Shown: piece by piece, positions 26,998-34,677 of the stretch | Layout of the letters: the number at the start of each line of letters is the position of its first letter | Position numbering within the stretch: position 1 is the stretch's first letter | NCBI GenBank assembly: GCA_018436705.1 | Contig: JAHDLA010000018.1 | Location: forward strand, 186,001 to 250,000 | Origin: Sedimentibacter sp. | GTDB taxonomy: Bacteria > Bacillota > Clostridia > Tissierellales > Sedimentibacteraceae | Reading direction: 5' to 3' | DNA length: 64,000 nt | Position numbers and translations under genes: made by a program | The notes under the pieces: model-generated | The model's input: only the letters and a program-made list of their open reading frames with translations | The model's database searches: none | Told to the model about the DNA's origin: nothing

Positions 26998-27080
26998 AAT
27001 ATCCTCCTTTTAGTTATCTATAAATTTGGGCTAACGATTTCATTCGTCACTTCTTTCACCCATACTTTCCCTATAATATT

Positions 27081-27098
27081 TAGCAAAATACAGGCCAA
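27081..27098 (-). promoter_or_regulatory. Sigma-54 (-24/-12) promoter of the gltS operon
   Basis: Read on the minus strand: TTGGCCTGTATTTTGCTA, with GG (-24) and GC (-12) exactly ten bases apart, and TTGGC / TTGCT matching the consensus YTGGCACGR-N4-TTGCW at most positions. A start about 84 bases before gltS results. An NtrC-type activator is encoded in the same locus. Confidence 0.78.
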
Positions 27099-27123
27099 CT
27101 TTTTGTGTTCTTAAAAACCTCTA

Positions 27124-27141
27124 TTTTGCAGTGAGTGTAAA
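27124..27141 (-). promoter_or_regulatory. Candidate activator site (second, weaker dyad)
   Basis: TTTTGCAGTGAGTGTAAA resembles the inner dyad of the stronger site at 27182-27218 (TTTTGC...GCAAA). It lies about 35 bases upstream of the -24 element. Low-confidence site, listed because its half-sites repeat. Confidence 0.35.
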
Positions 27142-27181
27142 TATTTAGAATATATAATTCGCTTAATTTAAGGCAAAAAAT

Positions 27182-27218
27182 ACCCTGCATTTTTTGCGCA
27201 GTGCAAATTTTGCAGGGT
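27182..27218 (-). promoter_or_regulatory. Candidate upstream activating sequence (nested dyad)
   Basis: Outer arms ACCCTGCA and TGCAGGGT, with a nested TTTGC...GCAAA pair inside. It is centred about 100 bases upstream of the -24 element, the usual place for an NtrC-family activator. Because it can also form a hairpin followed by TATTTTTT on the minus strand, a terminator role cannot be excluded. Confidence 0.55.
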
Positions 27219-27370
27219 GTTAATTTATTAAGTATAGCACTATAACCAAGTACATAGTTAATTTAGTTGACCATGAGCATTATTTCTCTACAAGCAGTAT
27301 TAATTCATCTAACAATGGCACAATAATTTCCTTACAAGTAACATTACGGGTAATGAAAATAAATTTATAC

Positions 27371-27399
27371 TTGACACTCCCTCACTACAAGTGTAGTAT
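27371..27399 (+). promoter_or_regulatory. Sigma-A promoter of the blaI-like operon
   Basis: TTGACA (27371-27376), a 17-base spacer, and TAGTAT (27394-27399). The first BlaI-type operator lies inside the spacer and -10 region, so repressor binding would block polymerase. Confidence 0.85.
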
Positions 27400-27423
27400 G
27401 TAAATATACACTACACTTGTAGT
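27384..27423 (+). promoter_or_regulatory. Twin BlaI/MecI-type operators
   Basis: ACTACAAGTGTAGT (27384-27397) and ACTACACTTGTAGT (27410-27423), each a TACA-x2-TGTA dyad, are exact reverse complements, 26 bases centre to centre. The whole stretch 27379-27428 is one perfect inverted repeat. They overlap the promoter and the predicted start, so the operon should be autorepressed. Confidence 0.88.
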
Positions 27424-27438
27424 GAGGGAGGTGATAAA

Positions 27439-27831
27439 ATGAATAAGCAAATAAATATATCTGATTCGGAATGGAAGGTTATGTGTGTGCTGTGGGAGAA
27501 ACATCCACTGATGTCCAGTCAAATTATCCAAAAACTAGAAGCGAATAATTGGAAACCCAACACAATTCATACACTTCTAAGCAGATTGGAGAACAAAAAG
27601 ATAATAGGGGTAGAAAAAAAATCAAGATTTAAGGAATACTATCCCCTTGTGTCTAGAGAAGAATGCCAGATTATAGAAACAAAATCGTTTATAAAAAAAG
27701 TATACGACGGGTCAATTAAGATGTTTTTATCAAGCTATATTAATCAGGATAATTTATCACAAGATGATATAGAGTACTTAAAAAAATTAATTGAAGAAAA
27801 AGAATTAAATAGGAGCAAGAAAAATGATTAA
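27439..27831 (+). CDS. BlaI/MecI-family transcriptional repressor
   Basis: A 130-residue repressor with the winged helix of the penicillinase repressor family (SDSEWKVMCVLWEKHPLMSS, then TIHTLLSRLENKKII) and a helical dimerisation tail. In the bla/mec systems the repressor is destroyed after the membrane sensor detects beta-lactam. Two matching operators lie just upstream. Its end overlaps the M56-M23 gene by eight bases. No beta-lactamase gene is nearby, so the likely output is this operon itself and distant targets. Confidence 0.94.
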   Translation: MNKQINISDSEWKVMCVLWEKHPLMSSQIIQKLEANNWKPNTIHTLLSRLENKKIIGVEKKSRFKEYYPLVSREECQIIETKSFIKKVYDGSIKMFLSSYINQDNLSQDDIEYLKKLIEEKELNRSKKND

Positions 27832-29446
27832 TATATTATTTAAAGAAATATTTCTTGCTTCTATTATAGGGAGTATATTATTTGCCTTTATTTCTTGTAT
27901 GAAACAGCTTTTAAAAAAGCTATTAGACGTTACCAGTTCTTATAGACTTTGGTTTTTAATGATACTGTGCCTTCTGATACCTTTTATACCCATTAATGTA
28001 CCTGATTTTATAAAATATAACACCCCTAAAGCGTCAGAAGCATCTGTTGACAATATTGTAAAGAACATCAATGCAATTGAAATTGTTCAATTAGCTAAAG
28101 ATAATATTAACATTAGTTCTTATGATAAAGAAATAGTACTAGGGGATAAAAGCAACTTTGATATTAACATTTATGCTTTAATATGGTTATGCGGTGTGAT
28201 GGTATATCTTATTTATATGTGCACAATTAATTATAGAATAAGAAAAATGATTGCAGAATCTAAACAAGATTTATATTCTGATACTTTAAAAGTATTTAAT
28301 AAATGCAAGCATAAGATGGGAATAAAAAAGGAAATTACTATTGCGTCTATTGGAGCTATTGAGCAGCCATGTATTTACGGTTTTTTCAAACCTGTTGTTT
28401 TATTATCAAATAAATGTCTGGGAAAATTATCTCTTAGTCAAAAAGAATATATCTGTATACATGAGCTGTCACATTATTTAAGAAAGGATAATTTAACTAA
28501 TTGGCTGTTAATTGCTCTGAGAATAGTATATTGGTTTAATCCAATTATCGGATATGCAATTAATAGAATGAAAGAAGACTGCGAATTAGTCTGTGATGCT
28601 CTAACATTATCATATATTAATTATAATGAACATCAAAAATATGCAATGACAATAATAGATTTGTTAGATTCAGCGTTAAAAACTAGATATGTATTAACAA
28701 CAGTGTCAATTATTAATGGAAGGAAGAGAATAGAAAGGAGAATTAACATGATTTATGATTTTAAAAATTCAACAAAATTAAAGAGATTTGCCAGTTGTTT
28801 AATAGCTTTTATGATAGCCGGCGTGAGCATCACAACAATATATGCTTTTAATAATGCTGAAAGTAATTTAGAAGATGCAGTTGAAAGCAATATAACTGAT
28901 GAAAGCAATGCTGATGAAAATATCCAGGAAATGACTTTTACATGGCCTGTTCCGAATTATAAAACAATTACATCAAATTATGGATTAAGATCCGGCTCGG
29001 TTTATTGTACAGAAGAAATCGATGGGAAAGAGAATATTGTATATGAAGAATGTGAAATTGGTAATATAAAAGTTTCGGTACCCAAAACGGACCAAGGTAC
29101 ATTAGATAACAGGGTTGCTTTTCACAACGGTATTGATATACAAGCACCAGCTGGCGAAAAGATTGTTGCATCTGAAAGCGGAACAATTTTATACTGCGGA
29201 TTTGATAACAAATACGGCAAAATGATAATTATAAAGCATGAAGAAGAAAACTACTCTATATATGCTCATTGCAATAAACTATTAGTAGAAGAGGGCGAAG
29301 TTATAACTAAGGGACAAGAGATAGCTAAGTCAGGATCTACGGGTCAGTCTACAGGACCTCATGTTCATTTCAGTATTGTTATGGATAATAAAATAAAGAA
29401 TCCAATGGAATATTTGAATGTTGAAAGTCTTTCTGAAGAAGATTAA
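27824..29446 (+). CDS. BlaR1-like M56 membrane peptidase fused to LytM/M23 endopeptidase domain
   Basis: A 540-residue protein. Residues 1-345 are a BlaR1/MecR1-type M56 region: helices near 8-28, 38-57, 115-138 and 325-345, with the cytoplasmic zinc motif HELSHY (about 212) and the downstream Glu in EDCELVCDA. The extracellular part does not have the usual penicillin-binding sensor. Instead, after an acidic linker, residues about 375-535 form an M23 domain with HNGID, IYAHCNKL and HVHF, the complete zinc ligand set (His, Asp, His). The protein may sense or cut peptidoglycan and relay this by cleaving the partner repressor; that is inference from domain order. Confidence 0.93.
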   Translation: MINILFKEIFLASIIGSILFAFISCMKQLLKKLLDVTSSYRLWFLMILCLLIPFIPINVPDFIKYNTPKASEASVDNIVKNINAIEIVQLAKDNINISSYDKEIVLGDKSNFDINIYALIWLCGVMVYLIYMCTINYRIRKMIAESKQDLYSDTLKVFNKCKHKMGIKKEITIASIGAIEQPCIYGFFKPVVLLSNKCLGKLSLSQKEYICIHELSHYLRKDNLTNWLLIALRIVYWFNPIIGYAINRMKEDCELVCDALTLSYINYNEHQKYAMTIIDLLDSALKTRYVLTTVSIINGRKRIERRINMIYDFKNSTKLKRFASCLIAFMIAGVSITTIYAFNNAESNLEDAVESNITDESNADENIQEMTFTWPVPNYKTITSNYGLRSGSVYCTEEIDGKENIVYEECEIGNIKVSVPKTDQGTLDNRVAFHNGIDIQAPAGEKIVASESGTILYCGFDNKYGKMIIIKHEEENYSIYAHCNKLLVEEGEVITKGQEIAKSGSTGQSTGPHVHFSIVMDNKIKNPMEYLNVESLSEED

Positions 29447-29574
29447 ACTTCTACAATTGAAACAAAGACAGTTATTTTATATAAAAAAGCATATATAAAT
29501 ACAGATTACATACCGCAAAAAGTAAATTTCAATATATCTTTATAATACAGCGGTTCTGATTTTTTAATAAAAAG

Positions 29575-29617
29575 CGGCAAAGCTTGCAGGTCGTTAAATG
29601 GATCTAAAGCTTTGCCG
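29575..29617 (+). terminator. Terminator-like inverted repeat between convergent genes
   Basis: Arms CGGCAAAGCTT and AAGCTTTGCCG are perfect, separated by 21 bases. The right arm covers the last codons of the HEAT-like gene on the minus strand. No long T run, so strength is uncertain. Confidence 0.55.
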
Positions 29618-30230
29618 TAATTAATTTCATAATTGATTTTTTGGATTTTTCATCTAATATCTCACTTGAAAAAGCTGCAGCAATGAATAAAGATATTTCC
29701 TCGTTTTTATGATTTCTCTGTACTTCAATTAAAGTATAGATAATATCCATAAGTATAAGCTTTTGCATTGATTTCCTAACTGACATAATATCATATTGTA
29801 ACAACGCTTCAGCAATGATTGGAGCATATTTGGGCTGCTTATTAACAATTATTTTCATGGATTGGATACATTGACGAATGGTAACCGGTTTTGGATCCTG
29901 AAGAACAGTGAGATAATCATATAATGTATTTTGCATTCTCCCTGTCGTGTCCCACTGTACGTTTTCCGCAATCAACATAACTCCGATACTACGCTGATAG
30001 GAATTGTCACTTTTCAGCTTCAATTGTAATAAATTCCAATAAGGGTACACCTGTGAATCCATACGTGATTTCTCTTGCAACAGAAGAAATGCCTTATATC
30101 TAAGATCATTATCTTTTGAAGATAACCATTCTACAAGTTTTTCTACATCATCACACCTTAAATGCGAAGCAACTTCGGGAATCTGGCACAACTCAATGGT
30201 CAACAGCTCTTCAACTTTTATAATAATCAC
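29604..30230 (-). CDS. HEAT-repeat-like helical protein
   Basis: A 208-residue, almost wholly alpha-helical, soluble protein with paired-helix repeats (SSKDNDLRYKAFLLLQEKS; KSDNSYQRSIGVMLIAEN; QDPKPVTIRQCIQSMKII; DIMSVRKSMQKLILMDII), the pattern of HEAT-like scaffold repeats. No catalytic motif. The frame starts with GTG at 30230; the AAAGGAT before it is close, so the start is not certain. It is 40 bases downstream of the AraC/GyrI gene and probably in one transcript with it. Function unknown. Confidence 0.65.
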   Translation of the reverse strand: MIIIKVEELLTIELCQIPEVASHLRCDDVEKLVEWLSSKDNDLRYKAFLLLQEKSRMDSQVYPYWNLLQLKLKSDNSYQRSIGVMLIAENVQWDTTGRMQNTLYDYLTVLQDPKPVTIRQCIQSMKIIVNKQPKYAPIIAEALLQYDIMSVRKSMQKLILMDIIYTLIEVQRNHKNEEISLFIAAAFSSEILDEKSKKSIMKLITAKL

Positions 30231-30270
30231 ATCCTTTTGATTCTTGAATACATTAATTCAGATGAAATAT

Positions 30271-31146
30271 TTACGAAATGATTGGAACCCATACCTCAAT
30301 TCTACTATTCCCTTTCTCATCCATTTTTTCACCATATCGAATGAAATCCACTCGCGCTTTATCATTGAGTTGGCAATTCGACTGTGGAAACCATTCCTTA
30401 TAAATGTAGTCCATGACTGACTGCATAGAATCCTTTACTTTTCCCTTATAGATAAAAACAACATATTTGCCTGCAGGTACTTCCAACACACTCATATCCA
30501 AAGCTACTCCTTCAGGCTGACTTACCTCCACTGCAGCGTAATAATCAAAGGCTAGATTCTCCTCTTTAAACATGGAATTGTTAGAATAGTCGTTGACCCC
30601 TACAACAAAATCTAAATCTATCCTATTTTTAATCCTACTCTTTTCTTTGTGCAACTTGTTCCATAGTCTCGGAATCACAAAAAAGCCTTTTTTCGTATTT
30701 GCCTTAAATCCCACAAGATAAGTTTCTTCTTTTGTAATCATTTCAATATCCATAATTCGGTCTCCCTTTAAATTTTTAAGGTTTCCACTCACTTCAAATT
30801 TCAACTGAATCGGATTAAACTGGTTTTTGCGACGATATTTTTGCGGAGTCTGTTTATACATACTTTTGAATGCAAGCGTAAATGCCTGTTGCGATTCATA
30901 CCCAGCATCCAAGGCAATTTGAATTATCTGTTTATCTGTAAAAATCAATTTTTTTGCTGCTTCTGTTAATTGTCTGCGTTTAATATATTGGTGTAGTGTT
31001 ATACCAACTAACCCTGTAAACATACGATGCAAATGATATTGCGAATATCCCACTGTATACGCAAGACTTTCCAAGTTTATTCCTTCGGTAATATGTTCTT
31101 CTATATAGTCAATTAAAAATTTGATCACCTGTTTATTATTATCCAT
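30271..31146 (-). CDS. AraC-family regulator with GyrI-like effector domain
   Basis: A 291-residue regulator. The frame reaches 31215, but ATG at 31146 follows GGAGGTGA and is preferred. Residues 1-105 hold the two helix-turn-helix units (INLESLAYTVGYSQYHLHRM; IALDAGYESQQAFTLAFKSM), and about 125-290 are a GyrI-like ligand domain (MDIEMITKEETYLVGFKANT and the RIEVWVPI end). It is followed by the HEAT-like gene and lies next to a MerR regulator. Ligand and targets unknown. Confidence 0.88.
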   Translation of the reverse strand: MDNNKQVIKFLIDYIEEHITEGINLESLAYTVGYSQYHLHRMFTGLVGITLHQYIKRRQLTEAAKKLIFTDKQIIQIALDAGYESQQAFTLAFKSMYKQTPQKYRRKNQFNPIQLKFEVSGNLKNLKGDRIMDIEMITKEETYLVGFKANTKKGFFVIPRLWNKLHKEKSRIKNRIDLDFVVGVNDYSNNSMFKEENLAFDYYAAVEVSQPEGVALDMSVLEVPAGKYVVFIYKGKVKDSMQSVMDYIYKEWFPQSNCQLNDKARVDFIRYGEKMDEKGNSRIEVWVPIIS

Positions 31147-31328
31147 GAGTATCACCTCCACATTTATAGGATACCAGCACAAGCTACTTATTTTTTCATA
31201 TTTCTTGCTATGCATATATATTTTTTCTCACATATGATTTTATCAATCTTTTCTTCTAAAAGCAAACATTCTAATGGGTTAGATTATTATCAAGTCTTGG
31301 CAACGCTCGCCGAGGCGCTGAGGTAGAT

Positions 31329-32144
31329 CTATTTTATTATGATTTGTACTGACACCTTAATCACATAATCCTCACTATTGTTTACTGCCCAATCCCCAAT
31401 TACCATTTCTTCATAAAACCATTCACCTAAGATTAGATTGTTATTACCGGCATATGTAAGAATCTCTTGGTAAGTGTTGGCCAAATCTTCGTATCCTCCA
31501 CAATGATATGTAACAAGGTAATCTCCAGAAGGTTTTAAAGTACAATCGCAATTTTTCTTATTACAAGGTGTGCGCAAATAAAATATGCATTGCTGGTTAT
31601 AATTTTCCTGCTTTATGTCACAAGTACGATGAATCATGCCAGAAACTGGTCGAAACATTGTATCTCTTACAGAACTCATTAAATTACCAAATGCAAATGT
31701 CATTTTAGCGTCATCCGCATTCTCAAGAATTTCGGATAACCGCAGATGTTCTTGCAATTCTTTTCGAATAAAGAATTTGTTTTGTGATGCAATAGCTCGT
31801 TCCACACCCTTACGCGTGGCACACAAGCTAGCTTTTATTTGTCGAAGCTGTCTTATTTGTATATCAATTAAAGATTCTTGTTCTGAACATAAGGAAATCA
31901 GTTTTGATGGTGAACGATGACTCAAATATGACTTAATTTCTGATAAAGGCATACCAATTGTACGAAGTTGAGTTATAGTGCAAAAAGTATCATATTGAAG
32001 TACATGATAGTAACGATACCCGTTTTCATCTATATATTGTGGCACAAAGACACCAATGTCATTGTAGTGAAATAGTGTATGCTTGCTTACATTACAAAGC
32101 TTCGCAAACTCTCCTGTAGATAAATGCATTTTTTTATTTTTCAT
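31329..32144 (-). CDS. MerR-family regulator with GyrI-like C-terminal domain
   Basis: A 271-residue regulator. Residues 5-75 are a MerR winged helix (STGEFAKLCNVSKHTLFHYN, ENGYRYYHVLQYDTFCTI); a coiled coil follows (about 80-125), then a GyrI-like ligand domain (about 150-271). A Cys-rich stretch NKKNCDCTL sits in the ligand domain and might bind a metal or react with a thiol agent. It is divergent from the flavoprotein gene, whose promoter has a 19-base spacer with a central dyad, the hallmark of MerR activation. Multidrug or stress sensing, as in BmrR, is likely. Confidence 0.9.
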   Translation of the reverse strand: MKNKKMHLSTGEFAKLCNVSKHTLFHYNDIGVFVPQYIDENGYRYYHVLQYDTFCTITQLRTIGMPLSEIKSYLSHRSPSKLISLCSEQESLIDIQIRQLRQIKASLCATRKGVERAIASQNKFFIRKELQEHLRLSEILENADDAKMTFAFGNLMSSVRDTMFRPVSGMIHRTCDIKQENYNQQCIFYLRTPCNKKNCDCTLKPSGDYLVTYHCGGYEDLANTYQEILTYAGNNNLILGEWFYEEMVIGDWAVNNSEDYVIKVSVQIIIK

Positions 32145-32157
32145 ATAAAAACCTCTC

Positions 32158-32188
32158 TTGACCGTAGGGTTACCCTATAGATTATACT
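32158..32188 (+). promoter_or_regulatory. MerR-type promoter (19-bp spacer) with central dyad
   Basis: TTGACC (32158-32163), a 19-base spacer, and TATACT (32183-32188). The spacer holds TAGGGTTACCCTA (32165-32177), palindromic about its middle base. The overlong spacer with a dyad is diagnostic of a MerR-activated promoter; it drives the flavoprotein gene and abuts the regulator gene. Confidence 0.88.
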
Positions 32189-32258
32189 AAATCTGTTATC
32201 ATTTCACAATGATAAATACTTGTATTTAACCATATTAAAATTTAAGGGAGAAATAAAA

Positions 32259-32855
32259 TTGAAAATTTTATTAGTTTCAGGAAGTCCAAGAAAGCGAGGC
32301 AATACCGCAAAGATTTTAGAACTGGTAAGCAACAAAATAAAGGATAAATTTGATGTCCAAATATGCTATTTAGCGGATTACCAAGTCAACGGCTGTTTGG
32401 GTTGTACACGTTGTCAAGAGGTTTTTGATAAACCGGGATGCATACAGAAAGATGATGCGGAAAAGCTACTGTACCGACTAATAGATTCAGATATCATTTT
32501 ATATGGAACACCACTCTATGGCCATTCCTATTCAGGACAATTAAAGCTCTTTCTGGACAGGCATGTTGCACTCTTCAAATTTGTATCAGGCAGCGACAAA
32601 GCTGTAAATGAAATGGAAATACGTTCTTTTATCAGTGGCAAACCGGTTGGATTAATTGTATCCTGCCAGGGCCCGGAAGAGCAAAATACAGAGTTAATAA
32701 AAGCTCAATTTGATAAATTCTGCGAATCATCTCTAACTCATTGCTTTGGAAAATATATTTTTCCATGGTGTGATTCAAATTCTAAACAATCTAAATATGC
32801 AGATGAAACCTTGCAACAGATAATTGATGATATTCAACATCTTAGCGTAATGTAA
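32259..32855 (+). CDS. Flavodoxin-fold NAD(P)H-dependent FMN reductase / iron-sulfur flavoprotein-like
   Basis: A 198-residue flavodoxin-like oxidoreductase. The FMN phosphate loop is GSPRKRGNTAKI at the N-terminus; GTPLYGHSYSGQLKLFLDR is the second FMN contact. Cysteines in NGCLGCTRCQ and PGCIQKDDA are the compact arrangement seen in iron-sulfur flavoproteins of anaerobes, so it may bind a [4Fe-4S] cluster. The long frame starts earlier, but TTG at 32259 with AAGGGAGA seven bases upstream is the expected start. It is the likely target of the divergent MerR/GyrI regulator, suggesting detoxification of a quinone, nitro compound or similar. Confidence 0.85.
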   Translation: MKILLVSGSPRKRGNTAKILELVSNKIKDKFDVQICYLADYQVNGCLGCTRCQEVFDKPGCIQKDDAEKLLYRLIDSDIILYGTPLYGHSYSGQLKLFLDRHVALFKFVSGSDKAVNEMEIRSFISGKPVGLIVSCQGPEEQNTELIKAQFDKFCESSLTHCFGKYIFPWCDSNSKQSKYADETLQQIIDDIQHLSVM

Positions 32856-32905
32856 GCCGCAAGATCGGTGATTGCTGCAAAGGAAATTGAGATTTTTTTT
32901 GGTAT

Positions 32906-32956
32906 AAAATATTCTAAGTCTGTAGATTGTTATCTACTTAAGGCTTAGAATATTTT
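32906..32956 (+). terminator. Bidirectional terminator after the flavoprotein
   Basis: Arms AAAATATTCTAAG and CTTAGAATATTTT, with inner pairing GTAGAT...ATCTAC. It lies between the flavoprotein and the convergent DUF1835 gene. Related in layout to hairpins at 34568, 53255, 56349 and 62386. Confidence 0.9.
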
Positions 32957-33009
32957 CATTTTAGACGCCATCTGCTGACTTTTCTGATCTCGATTTAATG
33001 GCTATTTGT

Positions 33010-33903
33010 TCATACAATTACTTTCCTTAAAATTTTTTCATAAGGATGAGACATGTTCTTATTTTCAACAATAGCCAATTTATTATTCTCAATCATTCTG
33101 TCTATACGCAAAGCATACCAACTATCAGTGACACCCAGCTCGTATTTTCCCATGATCTTACCAATAAAACGAGCCATAATAAAATCTTCGTCAGGAATAT
33201 TTTTTGTAATAATGTGATCATAATAATCTTCGGGAACAGAAATCAACTTTCCGTTTACAACAGCTCTTAATGGGGCGTTTTCTTTTACCAAGTCACACCA
33301 GCGGCTGCTAAACATACGTTTTTCATATTGAGATAATTGTTTTTCCAAAGGCAAGAACTGATAAAATTTCCCCGGCTCTATTTGCCCCCAGTCACTATAA
33401 CTAACAATTTCATTCTCAGATACCTGCTTATACTCCGGTAATGAAACAACGCTTAATTGGCAATCAATATTTCTTAATACATTGCAAATAAAGTAAAATC
33501 CACAAGTAGAATAAGGGGTGTTGCTCTTCCAAATTCGTATTGGAGTGCCGTTGGTTGCAGCAGACAAAAGCTTTTCCATATCTTTGCGTTGATTATAAAA
33601 AAACTGTTCCTGTTCATTATCGTCAAAATCAAATCGTCCCCATACTTTTTGAAAAACATTTTGACGTTCAACTCCATCAAATTCGCCGGATATATCCCCT
33701 ATATCCAATGCATATCCTATATAAACTACATATTGTGAATCTCCGCCGACAGCCTGGCCTTCAAAGTGTTTCTTTAATTCATCTTTTGGTGGCTTTTTCC
33801 CAATATATCCGACAGCTCCGCCAACAATCATGCTTTTTTCATCATAGTTTTTTGCTATTTTCATAGAACCTTTTGTGCTATCACTAAATACGACCTCAAG
33901 CAT
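33010..33903 (-). CDS. DUF1835/DUF3658 domain protein
   Basis: A 297-residue soluble protein. The N-terminus (MLEVVFSDSTKGSMKIAK) and the acidic IGDISGEFDG region fit a DUF1835 domain; the C-terminal third (DEDFIMARFIGKIMGKYELG, then DSWYALRIDRMIENNKL) fits DUF3658. These paired domains occur in proteins of unknown function in Firmicutes. No signal peptide, no membrane helix. It stands alone between terminators. I assign no function. Confidence 0.7.
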   Translation of the reverse strand: MLEVVFSDSTKGSMKIAKNYDEKSMIVGGAVGYIGKKPPKDELKKHFEGQAVGGDSQYVVYIGYALDIGDISGEFDGVERQNVFQKVWGRFDFDDNEQEQFFYNQRKDMEKLLSAATNGTPIRIWKSNTPYSTCGFYFICNVLRNIDCQLSVVSLPEYKQVSENEIVSYSDWGQIEPGKFYQFLPLEKQLSQYEKRMFSSRWCDLVKENAPLRAVVNGKLISVPEDYYDHIITKNIPDEDFIMARFIGKIMGKYELGVTDSWYALRIDRMIENNKLAIVENKNMSHPYEKILRKVIV

Positions 33904-33983
33904 TGTTCCTCCTCCTTATATTAGCTTTATTTTACCCCAAAACATTTAAGTATTACAACTTCATACAGTCAACTTTTTTATTA

Positions 33984-34406
33984 CTATTCTGTAAATCCTC
34001 TTTCCTGCATGCGGTCTGCTTTGACAAACTTAGCCATACCTGTCTTCATAAGCCTAAACCCAAATTTTCTGTAAAAATCTTCTTTGCCTGGATTTGAATA
34101 AAGAATAAAATTGCAGCTTGGAAACTTATTTGTTATATTTTCAATTAAAATTCTTCCTATTCCCATTCCCTGGTATTCTGGCAATACCGCAACGTCATAA
34201 ATAGCCGCCTGCTTTACACAATCAGAAATTGCTCTTGAAACTCCAATTAATTTATCATTATCAAACACAAATACAGTGGCCTGGCTTCCTAAAAAAGCTC
34301 TTTTGCAAATTTCCGGCTCTGTGCCACTTAACCCTGCAGCTCCCAGCAGAGAGCTCACTATATTCCAGTCTATCCCCTTTGCTTCAAATTTAATATTTAT
34401 ATTCAA
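33984..34406 (-). CDS. GNAT family N-acetyltransferase
   Basis: A 140-residue GCN5-related acetyltransferase. The frame extends to 34484, but TTG at 34406 with TTGGAGG just upstream gives the usual family beginning (NINIKFEAKGIDWNIVSSLL). The acetyl-CoA motif is VLPEYQGMGIGRILIENI, followed by YSNPGKEDFYRKFGFRLMKT. Members of this small-GNAT group acetylate amines or are uncharacterised; substrate unknown. Monocistronic; nothing in the context names a role. Confidence 0.85.
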   Translation of the reverse strand: MNINIKFEAKGIDWNIVSSLLGAAGLSGTEPEICKRAFLGSQATVFVFDNDKLIGVSRAISDCVKQAAIYDVAVLPEYQGMGIGRILIENITNKFPSCNFILYSNPGKEDFYRKFGFRLMKTGMAKFVKADRMQERGFTE

Positions 34407-34567
34407 TTTTACCTCCAAATTAGATACCTTAATAAACTTATTATGAAAAGAAGACAGCAATATTTTCTCTAATAAGCCTTTCAAGCATAAAGTTCCTAAA
34501 TAAATTTAGGCTTACTTGATTTCTTATATTAGGTAAATTTTTTCATTATTTTACCATAAACGCAATA

Positions 34568-34617
34568 AAAAAGATAGAAAAATACTAAGTGGGCTTAGCA
34601 TATTTTTCTATCTTTTT
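34568..34617 (-). terminator. Terminator of the giant SLH/cell-wall-repeat gene
   Basis: Arms AAAGATAGAAAAATA and its near complement around an inner CTAAG-TGGG-CTTAG hairpin, ending in T residues on both strands. It lies 60 bases after the stop of the 2035-residue protein gene. Confidence 0.9.
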
Positions 34618-34677
34618 AGAGTTGCCTTAAAATATGACATTATTAAATAATTCATAATGTCCTTATTAGTTAGTGGA

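Noticed and set aside
27182..27218. Nested dyad read as a riboswitch or plain terminator for gltS
   Set aside because: It lies upstream of the sigma-54-type promoter, so it would not be in the gltS transcript; an activator site fits better, though a terminator is not excluded.
31285..31320. Short GC-rich stretch with GCTCGCCGAGGCGCTG after the MerR gene, considered as tRNA or attachment site
   Set aside because: No cloverleaf and no direct repeat partner seen; a weak terminator-like hairpin is the most it supports.
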